Shown here in pieces: positions 1 through 5,401 of a DNA stretch of 5,401 nt (its first letter is position 1; the number at the start of each line of letters is the position of its first letter). The notes below the pieces were generated by a model, which ran no database searches, was not told where the DNA came from, and worked only from the letters and a program-made list of their open reading frames with translations. The stretch lies in assembly GCA_017443165.1 (NCBI GenBank), contig JAFSOW010000107.1:1-5401 (forward strand), read 5' to 3'. Source of the DNA: Acidaminococcaceae bacterium. GTDB lineage: Bacteria; Bacillota; Negativicutes; Acidaminococcales; Acidaminococcaceae. The translations under genes were made by a program, and so were the position numbers.

Positions 1-71
1 GCAGTAAGAATCGTAAGCCGGACCCATTAAAATTTTTGCAGAACATCAAAGAAGACACAACGTATTCTTAA
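1..71 (+). CDS. C-terminal end of an unidentified protein (partial, 5' end outside window)
   Basis: The frame starting at position 3 is open from the window edge to a TAA at 69-71 and encodes 22 residues ending KEDTTYS. The other two plus frames stop within the first 30 bases. The peptide is polar and charged (several Lys, Asp and Glu) with a short amphipathic stretch KFLQNIKED, as expected for a soluble protein tail. The intrinsic terminator that begins 44 bases downstream supports a gene ending here in this direction. The family cannot be recognised from so short a tail, and an open stretch of 22 codons is weak evidence on its own. Confidence 0.4.
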   Translation, partial: SKNRKPDPLKFLQNIKEDTTYS

Positions 72-115
72 CAAACAAATTAACGCCAGAAAAAGAAGGC
101 ATCCTGATACTTAAT

Positions 116-150
116 AAAAACCGGCCAAAAGTTGCGCCGGTTTTTTATTT
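116..150. terminator. Bidirectional Rho-independent terminator
   Basis: AAAAACCGGC (116-125) pairs with GCCGGTTTTT (136-145). The stem is extended by CAA (126-128) with TTG (132-134) around an AAG loop, leaving C135 bulged. On the plus strand the stem runs into TTTTTTATTTTT. On the minus strand it runs into TTTTTATTAA, so it can work both ways. It most simply ends the gene whose tail lies at 1-71. It also lies immediately past the stop of the speculative minus-strand ORF at 151-393. Confidence 0.85.
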
Positions 151-393
151 TTAAAAATGACCTCGTAAAAAGCCCGTAGAACAATTTTTAAGGGAGGGTA
201 CGATAAATGTGTCGCACAAAAGCAAAACAAGGCTTAAAACGCAAATATAAGCGTTGTAGAGGAAATTGGTAAAATTAGAGATTGCAGTGATTTTATCCAA
301 TAAGAAAAAGCTGGAAGTTAAGGTGATTGCTTGGACAAAAAGCATCACAAGACCGCTGTCCGGGGAACTGATTAAGAAAAAAGTTAAATTCAC
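151..393 (-). CDS. Speculative 80-residue hydrophobic membrane peptide
   Basis: A GTG at 393-391 opens 80 codons ending in TAA at 153-151. An AGAGG lies 9 bases upstream of the GTG. The peptide is strongly hydrophobic, with two candidate membrane segments at about residues 14-32 and 44-67 (LVMLFVQAITL and CVLSLVLLLC lie within them). It has no recognisable motif. In favour: codons such as ATA, CTA, AGA and AGG are absent, third positions are mostly pyrimidine, and a terminator follows the stop directly. A weak promoter can be drawn upstream (TTCCCA at 456-451, 17 bases, GATAAT at 433-428). Against: hydrophobic ORFs arise easily opposite Lys-rich or purine-rich DNA, the start is GTG, and I recognise no family. 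It cannot coexist simply with the small plus-strand ORF at 207-272. Confidence 0.25.
   Translation of the reverse strand: MNLTFFLISSPDSGLVMLFVQAITLTSSFFLLDKITAISNFTNFLYNAYICVLSLVLLLCDTFIVPSLKNCSTGFLRGHF
207..272 (+). CDS. Speculative 21-residue cationic, two-cysteine peptide
   Basis: An ATG at 207 is preceded by AAGGGAGGG (190-198). Its GGAGG core ends 9 bases before the start, which is a good ribosome site for such a short ORF. The product has 21 residues, with five Lys and four Arg against no acidic residue, Cys at positions 2 and 17, and a C-terminal Trp. It ends at TAA 270-272. No family is recognised and no clear promoter lies between it and the terminator at 116-150. It would need its own promoter or read-through. 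The Shine-Dalgarno match is the only real support, and a purine-rich chance match is quite possible. Confidence 0.22.
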   Translation: MCRTKAKQGLKRKYKRCRGNW

Positions 394-518
394 GCCATTT
401 TTCCTCTTCTGATTTTACATAATATATATTATCGGACGTAAAATAATTATTGGGAAATATGTGGCGTTTTAGTATGATATATTACTTTTATGTTATTTTT
501 TGAATAAGCAAACGCTGA
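394..518. other. AT-rich intergenic stretch upstream of the lexA promoter
   Basis: No coding region is supported here. The stretch contains the perfect 14-base palindrome ATAATATATATTAT (419-432), flanked by the inverted repeat ATTTTAC (412-418) and GTAAAAT (438-444). A weak upstream plus-strand promoter can be drawn as TTGGGA (450-455), 17 bases, TATGAT (473-478). It matches the consensus at 4/6 and 5/6, lacks an extended -10 and is not strongly supported. Confidence 0.5.
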
Positions 519-532
519 TGAACAAACGTTTG
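519..532 (+). promoter_or_regulatory. LexA (SOS) box of lexA
   Basis: TGAACAAACGTTTG matches the Bacillus-type SOS operator CGAACRNRYGTTYC at 12 of 14 positions, with both core half-sites GAAC and GTTY spaced by 4. It overlaps the -35 hexamer (530-535), so bound LexA would block RNA polymerase. This is the arrangement expected for autorepression of lexA that is relieved by RecA-stimulated LexA self-cleavage. Confidence 0.88.
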
Positions 533-558
533 ACATCTCCCCCATGTTCTGTTATAAT
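530..558 (+). promoter_or_regulatory. lexA promoter, consensus housekeeping sigma with extended -10
   Basis: The elements are -35 TTGACA (530-535), a 17-base spacer and -10 TATAAT (553-558), preceded by an extended -10 TG at 550-551. All twelve hexamer bases match the consensus. Transcription should start near 565, leaving a leader of about 70 bases before the lexA ATG at 635. A promoter this strong suits a gene held down by its own repressor. Confidence 0.9.
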
Positions 559-620
559 TGATTTAGTTAAATATCAATGTACATAGTTACAATTCGATAT
601 AATGATTTTATTATTTGTTC

Positions 621-626
621 AGGAGG
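621..626 (+). promoter_or_regulatory. lexA ribosome binding site (decides the start)
   Basis: AGGAGG lies 8 bases before the ATG at 635. An in-frame ATG at 602 has no Shine-Dalgarno sequence and would place this AGGAGG inside the coding region, so 635 is chosen. Confidence 0.9.
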
Positions 627-634
627 TTGTTTCT

Positions 635-1300
635 ATGGCCAGACACAAAAGTTTAATCCCTAAAGATTTTGACGGTAATTATACAGAAGATATGTTGACC
701 GAACGCCAGAAACAGGTTTTAGATTTTATTCGCAGTTATGCACAGACCAAGGGTTATCCGCCATCTGTCCGCGAAATCTGCAAAGCCGTCGGTTTATCTT
801 CGACTGCCAGTGTCCATAATCACTTGCACAAACTGCAGAGCATGCATTTTATTCAGCGTGATTCCGCCAAGCCCCGTGCTTTGGAACTCACCCAGGAAGC
901 TTCCTGGCGAAATAAAACAGTTGTTCCTGTTCCTCTGGTCGGCAATGTAACTGCGGGTGTTCCCATCCTTGCTGTTGAAAATATTGAAGAAACTTACCCT
1001 ATTCCTTTGGATTTAATTGGCACTGAAGATGATGTTTTTATGTTGTCTGTCAAAGGCGACAGTATGATTAACGCAGGCATCCTTGATCATGATTATATAG
1101 TTGTACGCAAACAAAATTTTGCTAATAACGGCGATATTGTTGTTGCTTTAATCGATAATGAAGAAACTACTGTTAAACGTTATTTTAAAGATTTGCGTTC
1201 TATCCGGCTGCAGCCGGAGAACGATGCATACAGCCCTATTATCGGAAATGACAATATTCAGGTTATGGGTAAAGTGATTGCTGTTTTCCGTATGTTGTAG
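635..1300 (+). CDS. lexA: LexA, SOS response transcriptional repressor
   Basis: This 221-residue protein is the SOS master repressor. It dimerises on GAAC-N4-GTTC operators and inactivates itself by autocleavage when RecA filaments form on damaged DNA. The N-terminal winged helix-turn-helix spans about residues 20-85 and includes the conserved GYPPSVREI (40-48) and AVGLSSTASVHNHLHKL (51-67, with the recognition helix towards its end), followed by RDSAKPRALEL (75-85). The C-terminal S24 peptidase-like domain has the Ala107-Gly108 scissile bond in NVTAGVP, catalytic Ser143 in KGDSM and catalytic Lys181 in TTVKRYF, so self-cleavage should work. The protein begins with about 18 extra charged residues before the usual helix 1, making it slightly longer than the roughly 205-residue Bacillus protein. 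The gene stands alone, has its own LexA box and ends before a terminator at 1391-1428. Identification is firm. Confidence 0.98.
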   Translation: MARHKSLIPKDFDGNYTEDMLTERQKQVLDFIRSYAQTKGYPPSVREICKAVGLSSTASVHNHLHKLQSMHFIQRDSAKPRALELTQEASWRNKTVVPVPLVGNVTAGVPILAVENIEETYPIPLDLIGTEDDVFMLSVKGDSMINAGILDHDYIVVRKQNFANNGDIVVALIDNEETTVKRYFKDLRSIRLQPENDAYSPIIGNDNIQVMGKVIAVFRML

Positions 1301-1313
1301 TTTCGCATCATTG

Positions 1314-1361
1314 TGACATCTTGTCTTTTTTACGATGTCAATTAATCATCCTTTTGACATC
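1314..1361. repeat. Three alternating copies of a TGACATC motif
   Basis: TGACATC occurs at 1314-1320 and 1355-1361, with its reverse complement GATGTCA at 1334-1340. Their starts are 20 and 21 bases apart, about two helical turns. The last copy includes the -35 of the promoter at 1354-1383. A further copy sits at 531-537 in the lexA promoter. It could be a regulator-binding cluster or simply recurrent -35-like sequence. Confidence 0.4.
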
Positions 1362-1383
1362 ATTGTTATCTTTTTGTTATAAT
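1354..1383 (+). promoter_or_regulatory. Second consensus promoter, downstream of lexA, with no gene after it
   Basis: The elements are -35 TTGACA (1354-1359), an 18-base spacer and -10 TATAAT (1378-1383), with an extended -10 TG at 1375-1376. It shares the blocks TTTGACATC and TGTTATAAT with the lexA promoter but lacks the GAAC half-site, so it should be independent of LexA. The predicted start, near 1390, coincides with the first base of the terminator hairpin at 1391. No plus-strand gene follows. Confidence 0.65.
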
Positions 1384-1390
1384 AATAAAA

Positions 1391-1428
1391 CTACAGGATT
1401 GTGTTATTTTGCACATCCTGTAGTTTTT
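1391..1428. terminator. Bidirectional terminator between convergent lexA and ynbB
   Basis: CTACAGGAT (1391-1399) pairs perfectly with ATCCTGTAG (1415-1423). GTG (1401-1403) and CAC (1412-1414) extend the stem past an unpaired T1400. TTTTTATTTT follows on the plus strand, and TTTTATTATT follows on the minus strand. It ends lexA transcripts and, from the other side, transcripts of the helicase-hflX-ynbB operon, whose last stop is at 1468. Confidence 0.92.
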
Positions 1429-1467
1429 ATTTTGCTTATTTTTTCAGTAAAGACTGCCTGCTAGCTA

Positions 1468-2844
1468 TTATTGATAAGATTTTTGTGCATTTATAATCGC
1501 TTCACAGGCTTTTAAAACCTCTTTATCCTTTTCCCCTTCCATGACAATATCGCCCATTACTTTTACCTTCTTACGTTTTCCATTCGCCGGTCCGATCAAC
1601 CGTGCTGCTGCATTGATTGCCAGCTGCCCGTGTTCGTATGTAAGACCTCCCTGCATAAAGGCATTATACGGCTCTCTCATCGGTCCGTCGGCGCTTAGTT
1701 CGATGGATGCTCCCTGAACAAACGTTCCAGCTGCCATAATGATTTTGTCCTGGTATCCTGGAATGTAACTGGGTACCGGAGTTACATGGGCGTCAACCGG
1801 TGAGTTAAGTTGTACTGCTACACAGAAATTTTCAAGATTTTTAGCGCTTTTTAATGTAATTGACTGGATAATGTCATGCCGCAACTGGTCATGCAGCGGA
1901 TTCACCTTATAGCCGAGCTTTTTAAAAACTGCCGCTGCATAAACAGCTGTTAACACTGCCTGCATCACCACATGAGGCGCCATAAACAAGCCCTGATAGA
2001 ATTCACGGGCAGTATCCCCTAACGTGGCTCCCATCTCTCCGGCAAGGCCTGGTACTGTAAGGCGGCAGGCTGCATTATACACCAGGTTTTTATTCCCGAC
2101 AATGTAACCGCCGGTCGGCGCAAGTCCTCCGCCTACATTTTTAATCAGGGAACCGGCCATCAGGTCAGCGCCGCAATCCGTCGGCTCTTTTGCTTCTGTA
2201 AATTCACCATAGCAATTATCTACAAAACATATAATATCCTTACGGATTTTATGAACTTCTTCAATCAGCCGGCCGATTGAAGCAACATCTAACGTGCCCC
2301 TGTCATCACTGTACCCGCAGGACCGCTGTATATGCACCATTCTGGTCTTTTCGGTAATAGCGCGGCACACAGCATTGATGTCCACATAATTGCCTTTCAT
2401 AGGAATTTCTTTATAGATGACTCCTATGTCTGTCAGCGATCCCGGTACCTTCACAGGATGGCCTATGATTGTCTGCATAGTGTCATAGGGCGTGCCTGTG
2501 GCACCGATTACTTCGTCACCGGGATGCAGGTTACCCAACATGGCAACAGCCAGGGCATGGGTTCCGGATACAAACTGTGAACGTACCAGGGCTGCTTCGG
2601 TTCCAAAAACATCCGCATAAATCGCGTCCAGTTTTTCCCGGCCTAAATCATTATACGCATAACCGGTTGAAGGTTTCATATAAAAATCCGATACCTGATG
2701 CTTCCGGAAAGCAGAAATTACTTTTTCGGTATTCGTTAAAGCAATTGCATCATAATAATGCTTTTGTTTTTCCACTTCCTTTCTGGCAAATTCAAAAATA
2801 CTTTCAAAACAATTGTCATTGTTAAAACCCATAAACTGATTCAT
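1468..2844 (-). CDS. ynbB: YnbB-type PLP-dependent enzyme (methionine gamma-lyase family, 'aluminium resistance protein')
   Basis: This 458-residue cytosolic protein belongs to the fold-type I PLP enzymes related to cystathionine beta-lyase and methionine gamma-lyase. Family members are named 'methionine gamma-lyase family' or 'aluminium resistance protein', but I know of no firmly shown substrate. Visible elements are the SGTHAL cofactor-phosphate region (93-98), the cofactor-ring Asp209 in FVDNCYGEF, the Schiff-base Lys235 in SLIKNVGGG, TGGYIVG (244-250), and the family motif GTFVQGASIELSADGPMREP (373-392). The last 40 or so residues, after RLIGPANGKRKK, form a charged tail that makes it longer than the roughly 420-residue Bacillus YnbB. 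It overlaps the hflX stop as ATGA, so translation is probably coupled. GAGGG directly abuts this ATG, while Met5 (2832-2830) lies 12 bases from it, so a start at Met5 is possible. The family call is firm; the reaction is not. Confidence 0.93.
   Translation of the reverse strand: MNQFMGFNNDNCFESIFEFARKEVEKQKHYYDAIALTNTEKVISAFRKHQVSDFYMKPSTGYAYNDLGREKLDAIYADVFGTEAALVRSQFVSGTHALAVAMLGNLHPGDEVIGATGTPYDTMQTIIGHPVKVPGSLTDIGVIYKEIPMKGNYVDINAVCRAITEKTRMVHIQRSCGYSDDRGTLDVASIGRLIEEVHKIRKDIICFVDNCYGEFTEAKEPTDCGADLMAGSLIKNVGGGLAPTGGYIVGNKNLVYNAACRLTVPGLAGEMGATLGDTAREFYQGLFMAPHVVMQAVLTAVYAAAVFKKLGYKVNPLHDQLRHDIIQSITLKSAKNLENFCVAVQLNSPVDAHVTPVPSYIPGYQDKIIMAAGTFVQGASIELSADGPMREPYNAFMQGGLTYEHGQLAINAAARLIGPANGKRKKVKVMGDIVMEGEKDKEVLKACEAIINAQKSYQ
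1715..1728. promoter_or_regulatory. Near-consensus LexA-box sequence inside ynbB
   Basis: TGAACAAACGTTCC matches CGAACRNRYGTTYC at 13 of 14 positions, better than the lexA promoter box, with which it shares the first 12 bases. It lies within the ynbB codons for the conserved residues GTFVQ, so protein constraint may have produced it by chance. No promoter is evident next to it. Confidence 0.35.
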
Positions 2845-4667
2845 CCCTCGCAGTTATTTATAAATTTTTGCCAACGCTCAACATCGTTGGCCTGAAGCCT
2901 GACTTTCATCTTAATCCCCTCCGCTTCATAATCCTGCGACAGCACTGTGCCTTCTTCGAATAATCTGGCCGCAGTGCCGGATTCACTGTAGGGAATTAAT
3001 AAAGTGACTTCGATTGCTTTTAATTTTAAACTGTCGGAAATGGCTGTAAGCAACGTTTCCAATCCGATCCGTTTTTTGGCGGAGATACATACGCTGTCAG
3101 GAATTGACCTTAATTGTTCCAGAAAACCGCTGCTTTCGTCAGGCAGTTTATCGATCTTATTAAAAACACTTAAAATCGGTTTATCCTGCACGCCTGTTTC
3201 CTGCAGAACCCTGTACACAGCCTCGCTCTGCTCCTTATACAGCGGATGGCTGACATCAATGACATGGACCAGCAGGTCCGCGTCCAGCGTTTCTTCTAAA
3301 GTAGATTTAAAAGCCGCAATCAGCTGATGCGGAAGACGCTGGATAAAACCTACCGTATCTGTCAGGATAGCCTGCCGCTTATCCGGAAGATTCAGCTGGC
3401 GTGTAGTGGGATCCAATGTTGCAAACAACTGGTCTTTCTCGTATACATCGGAATTAGTCAGTACATTAAGCAACGTTGACTTACCCGCATTAGTATATCC
3501 GATCAGGCTGACTGACGGAACCTGGTTCTTATTGCGGTAAGACCGATGCAGCTTGCGCACATTCTGAACCTTGTCAATGCAGCCCTTTATGTACGCGATA
3601 CGGTCACGGATCATACGGCGGTCTGTTTCCAGCTTGGTTTCGCCGGGTCCCCGGGTACCGATTCCGCCGCCTAAGCGGGAAAGGGAAAGCCCCTGCCCCA
3701 TGATGCGAGGCAGCGTATACTGCAGCTGGGCCAGTTCAACCTGCAGTTTGCCTTCATTCGTCTGGGCACGCTGGGCAAAAATATCAAGAATCAGCGCTGT
3801 ACGGTCCAGCACTTTTATACCCAGCGATTGTTCCAGATTCCGCTGCTGGGCAGGAGATAATTCTTCGTCAAAGACGCACAGGTCGATATCTTCCTGCTGT
3901 GCATATAATGCCAGATCACGCACTTTACCGCGTCCGATAAAAAATCCCGGATCCGGTTTAGGACGCTTCTGCAGAAATTTGGCGATCACCTCTGCCCCTG
4001 CCGTCTCGGCCAGCTGGCGCAGCTCCTCCAGCGAATCCTCGCTGGTCCACAGCCTGTCCTGCTTCCCGTATTCCAGACTTACCAGAATAGTACGTTCCGG
4101 TCTCTGCTCAAGCTTCTGGTTATCGTCGGTTACAGCCAAAAGTTTTTCTGCCGAACTGATAATATTTGGCAGAAACAATGTTTCCAGCACCTCCGGTTTG
4201 AATACGCCGTATTCCTGAACCGTGTACTGTCCATACTCGTCCTTTCCCGTAATAATTGCAAAGTCGAACACAAACTCTTCCGGCTTTTCATCGTTCACGC
4301 CGATAGCAGCCATCAGATCATATTTATGGCTTCGCAAAGCAGACAAATCGATACCGCTTAACTGCGAATTCCCGCCCGGATGCGTATGGATACAGCGAAC
4401 CCCGCTCAAACGTCCGCTTCCCCGCCTGCCCGGCAGATCCGGCAGCGAAACCGTATTGCTGTCGCCCACGGAAACGCTTAGTACGTTTCCCTTGCGATCC
4501 AGAAATATGTTCACCTCGCGGTTTATGGCGCCCGTGATTTTTGCCATCTGTATTGCAATTTCCGGGGACACCAGCTGCCAGGGAGGGACCCGTAGCTGGT
4601 ACAGCTGTTCCAGCATTGCGATAATGTTATTTTTTAATCCTTCTGTATTCCCCAGAATTTCTTTCAT
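2841..4667 (-). CDS. hflX: HflX ribosome-associated GTPase with an N-terminal JAMM-like domain
   Basis: This 608-residue protein has two parts. Residues from about 192 to 608 are a full HflX, the GTPase that binds the 50S subunit and splits stalled or heat-damaged ribosomes. Its N-terminal domain carries IGRGKVRDL (244-252), ELSPAQQRNLE (269-279), VLDRTALILDIFAQRAQT (286-303) and RLGGGIGTRGPGETKLETDR (331-350). The G domain has G1 GYTNAGKST (390-398), G2 Thr within TLDPTTR (417-423), G3 DTVG (437-440), G4 NKID (503-506) and G5 SAKK (529-532), followed by a short C-terminal domain. Residues 1-190 are extra compared with the usual 410-430-residue family. They contain Glu51 in EVNIFLD and H94-T-H96-x7-S104-x2-D107, the JAMM metal-binding pattern, in an order like RadC. 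The ATG follows AAGGAG by 11 bases, and that site overlaps the upstream helicase stop. The last bases overlap ynbB. The HflX call is firm; the JAMM assignment is by motif only. Confidence 0.96.
   Translation of the reverse strand: MKEILGNTEGLKNNIIAMLEQLYQLRVPPWQLVSPEIAIQMAKITGAINREVNIFLDRKGNVLSVSVGDSNTVSLPDLPGRRGSGRLSGVRCIHTHPGGNSQLSGIDLSALRSHKYDLMAAIGVNDEKPEEFVFDFAIITGKDEYGQYTVQEYGVFKPEVLETLFLPNIISSAEKLLAVTDDNQKLEQRPERTILVSLEYGKQDRLWTSEDSLEELRQLAETAGAEVIAKFLQKRPKPDPGFFIGRGKVRDLALYAQQEDIDLCVFDEELSPAQQRNLEQSLGIKVLDRTALILDIFAQRAQTNEGKLQVELAQLQYTLPRIMGQGLSLSRLGGGIGTRGPGETKLETDRRMIRDRIAYIKGCIDKVQNVRKLHRSYRNKNQVPSVSLIGYTNAGKSTLLNVLTNSDVYEKDQLFATLDPTTRQLNLPDKRQAILTDTVGFIQRLPHQLIAAFKSTLEETLDADLLVHVIDVSHPLYKEQSEAVYRVLQETGVQDKPILSVFNKIDKLPDESSGFLEQLRSIPDSVCISAKKRIGLETLLTAISDSLKLKAIEVTLLIPYSESGTAARLFEEGTVLSQDYEAEGIKMKVRLQANDVERWQKFINNCEG
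2845..2849 (-). promoter_or_regulatory. Misplaced ribosome site at the ynbB start
   Basis: On the minus strand GAGGG ends directly against the ATG at 2844-2842, which leaves no normal spacer. It lies 12 bases from the in-frame ATG of Met5. Either re-initiation through the ATGA overlap with hflX supplies the ribosomes, or translation starts at Met5. Confidence 0.5.
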
Positions 4668-4678
4668 TCCAGACCCAA

Positions 4679-4682
4679 CTCC

Positions 4683-4684
<2 letters not shown>
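4679..4684 (-). promoter_or_regulatory. hflX ribosome binding site overlapping the helicase stop
   Basis: AAGGAG (4684-4679) overlaps the helicase TAA (4685-4683), forming TAAGGAG, and stands 11 bases before the hflX ATG at 4667. The two genes are separated by only 15 bases with no terminator or promoter between them, which supports co-transcription and coupled translation. Confidence 0.8.

Positions 4685-5401
<717 letters not shown>

Noticed and set aside
151..393. Degenerate pseudogene in the plus frame matching codon boundaries of the hydrophobic minus ORF.
   Set aside because: Purine-rich first positions gave a coding-like look, but the frame has at least five stops and no recognisable protein fragment.
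266..412. A 48-codon plus-strand ORF starting at TTG 266 and overlapping the stop of the 207-272 ORF.
   Set aside because: It has a TTG start with a ribosome-like AGAGG only 3 bases away, a Lys-rich unrecognised product, and overlap with a better-looking frame on the other strand.
577..584. Palindrome ATGTACAT in the lexA leader.
   Set aside because: An 8-base palindrome in AT-rich DNA is expected by chance, and it does not match the LexA box.
602..634. Eleven-codon N-terminal extension of LexA from an ATG at 602.
   Set aside because: It has no ribosome site, and it would put the AGGAGG at 621-626 inside the coding region. The ATG at 635 has ideal spacing and gives a normal LexA start.
738..950. 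Open frame on the plus strand inside lexA.
   Set aside because: It lies in another frame of a firmly identified gene and has no ribosome site or recognisable product.
1313..1341. Minus-strand promoter with TTGACA at 1341-1336.
   Set aside because: No TATAAT-like hexamer lies 16-19 bases downstream on the minus strand, and no minus gene follows before the window's left-hand genes.

Overview
The window looks like chromosomal DNA of a low-to-medium GC Firmicute. The evidence is a Bacillus-type LexA with a matching GAAC-N4-GTTY operator, Gram-positive style Shine-Dalgarno sequences (AGGAGG, AAGGAG), consensus TTGACA/TATAAT promoters, and an hflX-ynbB gene pair of the kind seen in Bacillus and Clostridia. 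A Negativicutes-type genome (Phascolarctobacterium/Acidaminococcus-like) is my guess, but nothing here proves it.

Layout. Positions 1-71 hold the last 22 codons of an unidentified plus-strand gene, closed by a bidirectional intrinsic terminator at 116-146. Positions 151-518 are AT-rich with no recognised gene. They hold two weak, mutually exclusive small-ORF candidates (one per strand) and an AT-rich palindrome. Positions 519-1300 form the lexA unit: a LexA box overlapping the -35 of a consensus extended -10 promoter, a leader of about 70 nt, an AGGAGG ribosome site and a 221-codon lexA. Positions 1301-1467 form a convergent intergenic region with three alternating TGACATC motifs, a second consensus promoter and a bidirectional terminator that starts where that promoter would start transcription.

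From 5401 down to 1468 the minus strand carries a compact operon: a DEAD-box RNA helicase (only its C-terminal part is in the window), hflX, then a PLP-dependent ynbB-type gene. The helicase stop codon abuts the hflX Shine-Dalgarno sequence, and hflX and ynbB overlap as ATGA, so the three are probably co-transcribed and translationally coupled. The helicase (ribosome/RNA remodelling) and HflX (rescue of stalled or damaged ribosomes) suggest a ribosome-maintenance unit. The role of the YnbB-type enzyme is not known.

The most interesting observation is that HflX is 608 residues rather than roughly 410-430. Its extra N-terminal domain of about 190 residues carries a complete JAMM/MPN metalloprotease signature (upstream Glu, then HxH-x7-SxxD), in a RadC-like arrangement. 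Second-tier observations are the promoter placed directly against a terminator after lexA, and a near-consensus LexA box inside ynbB.
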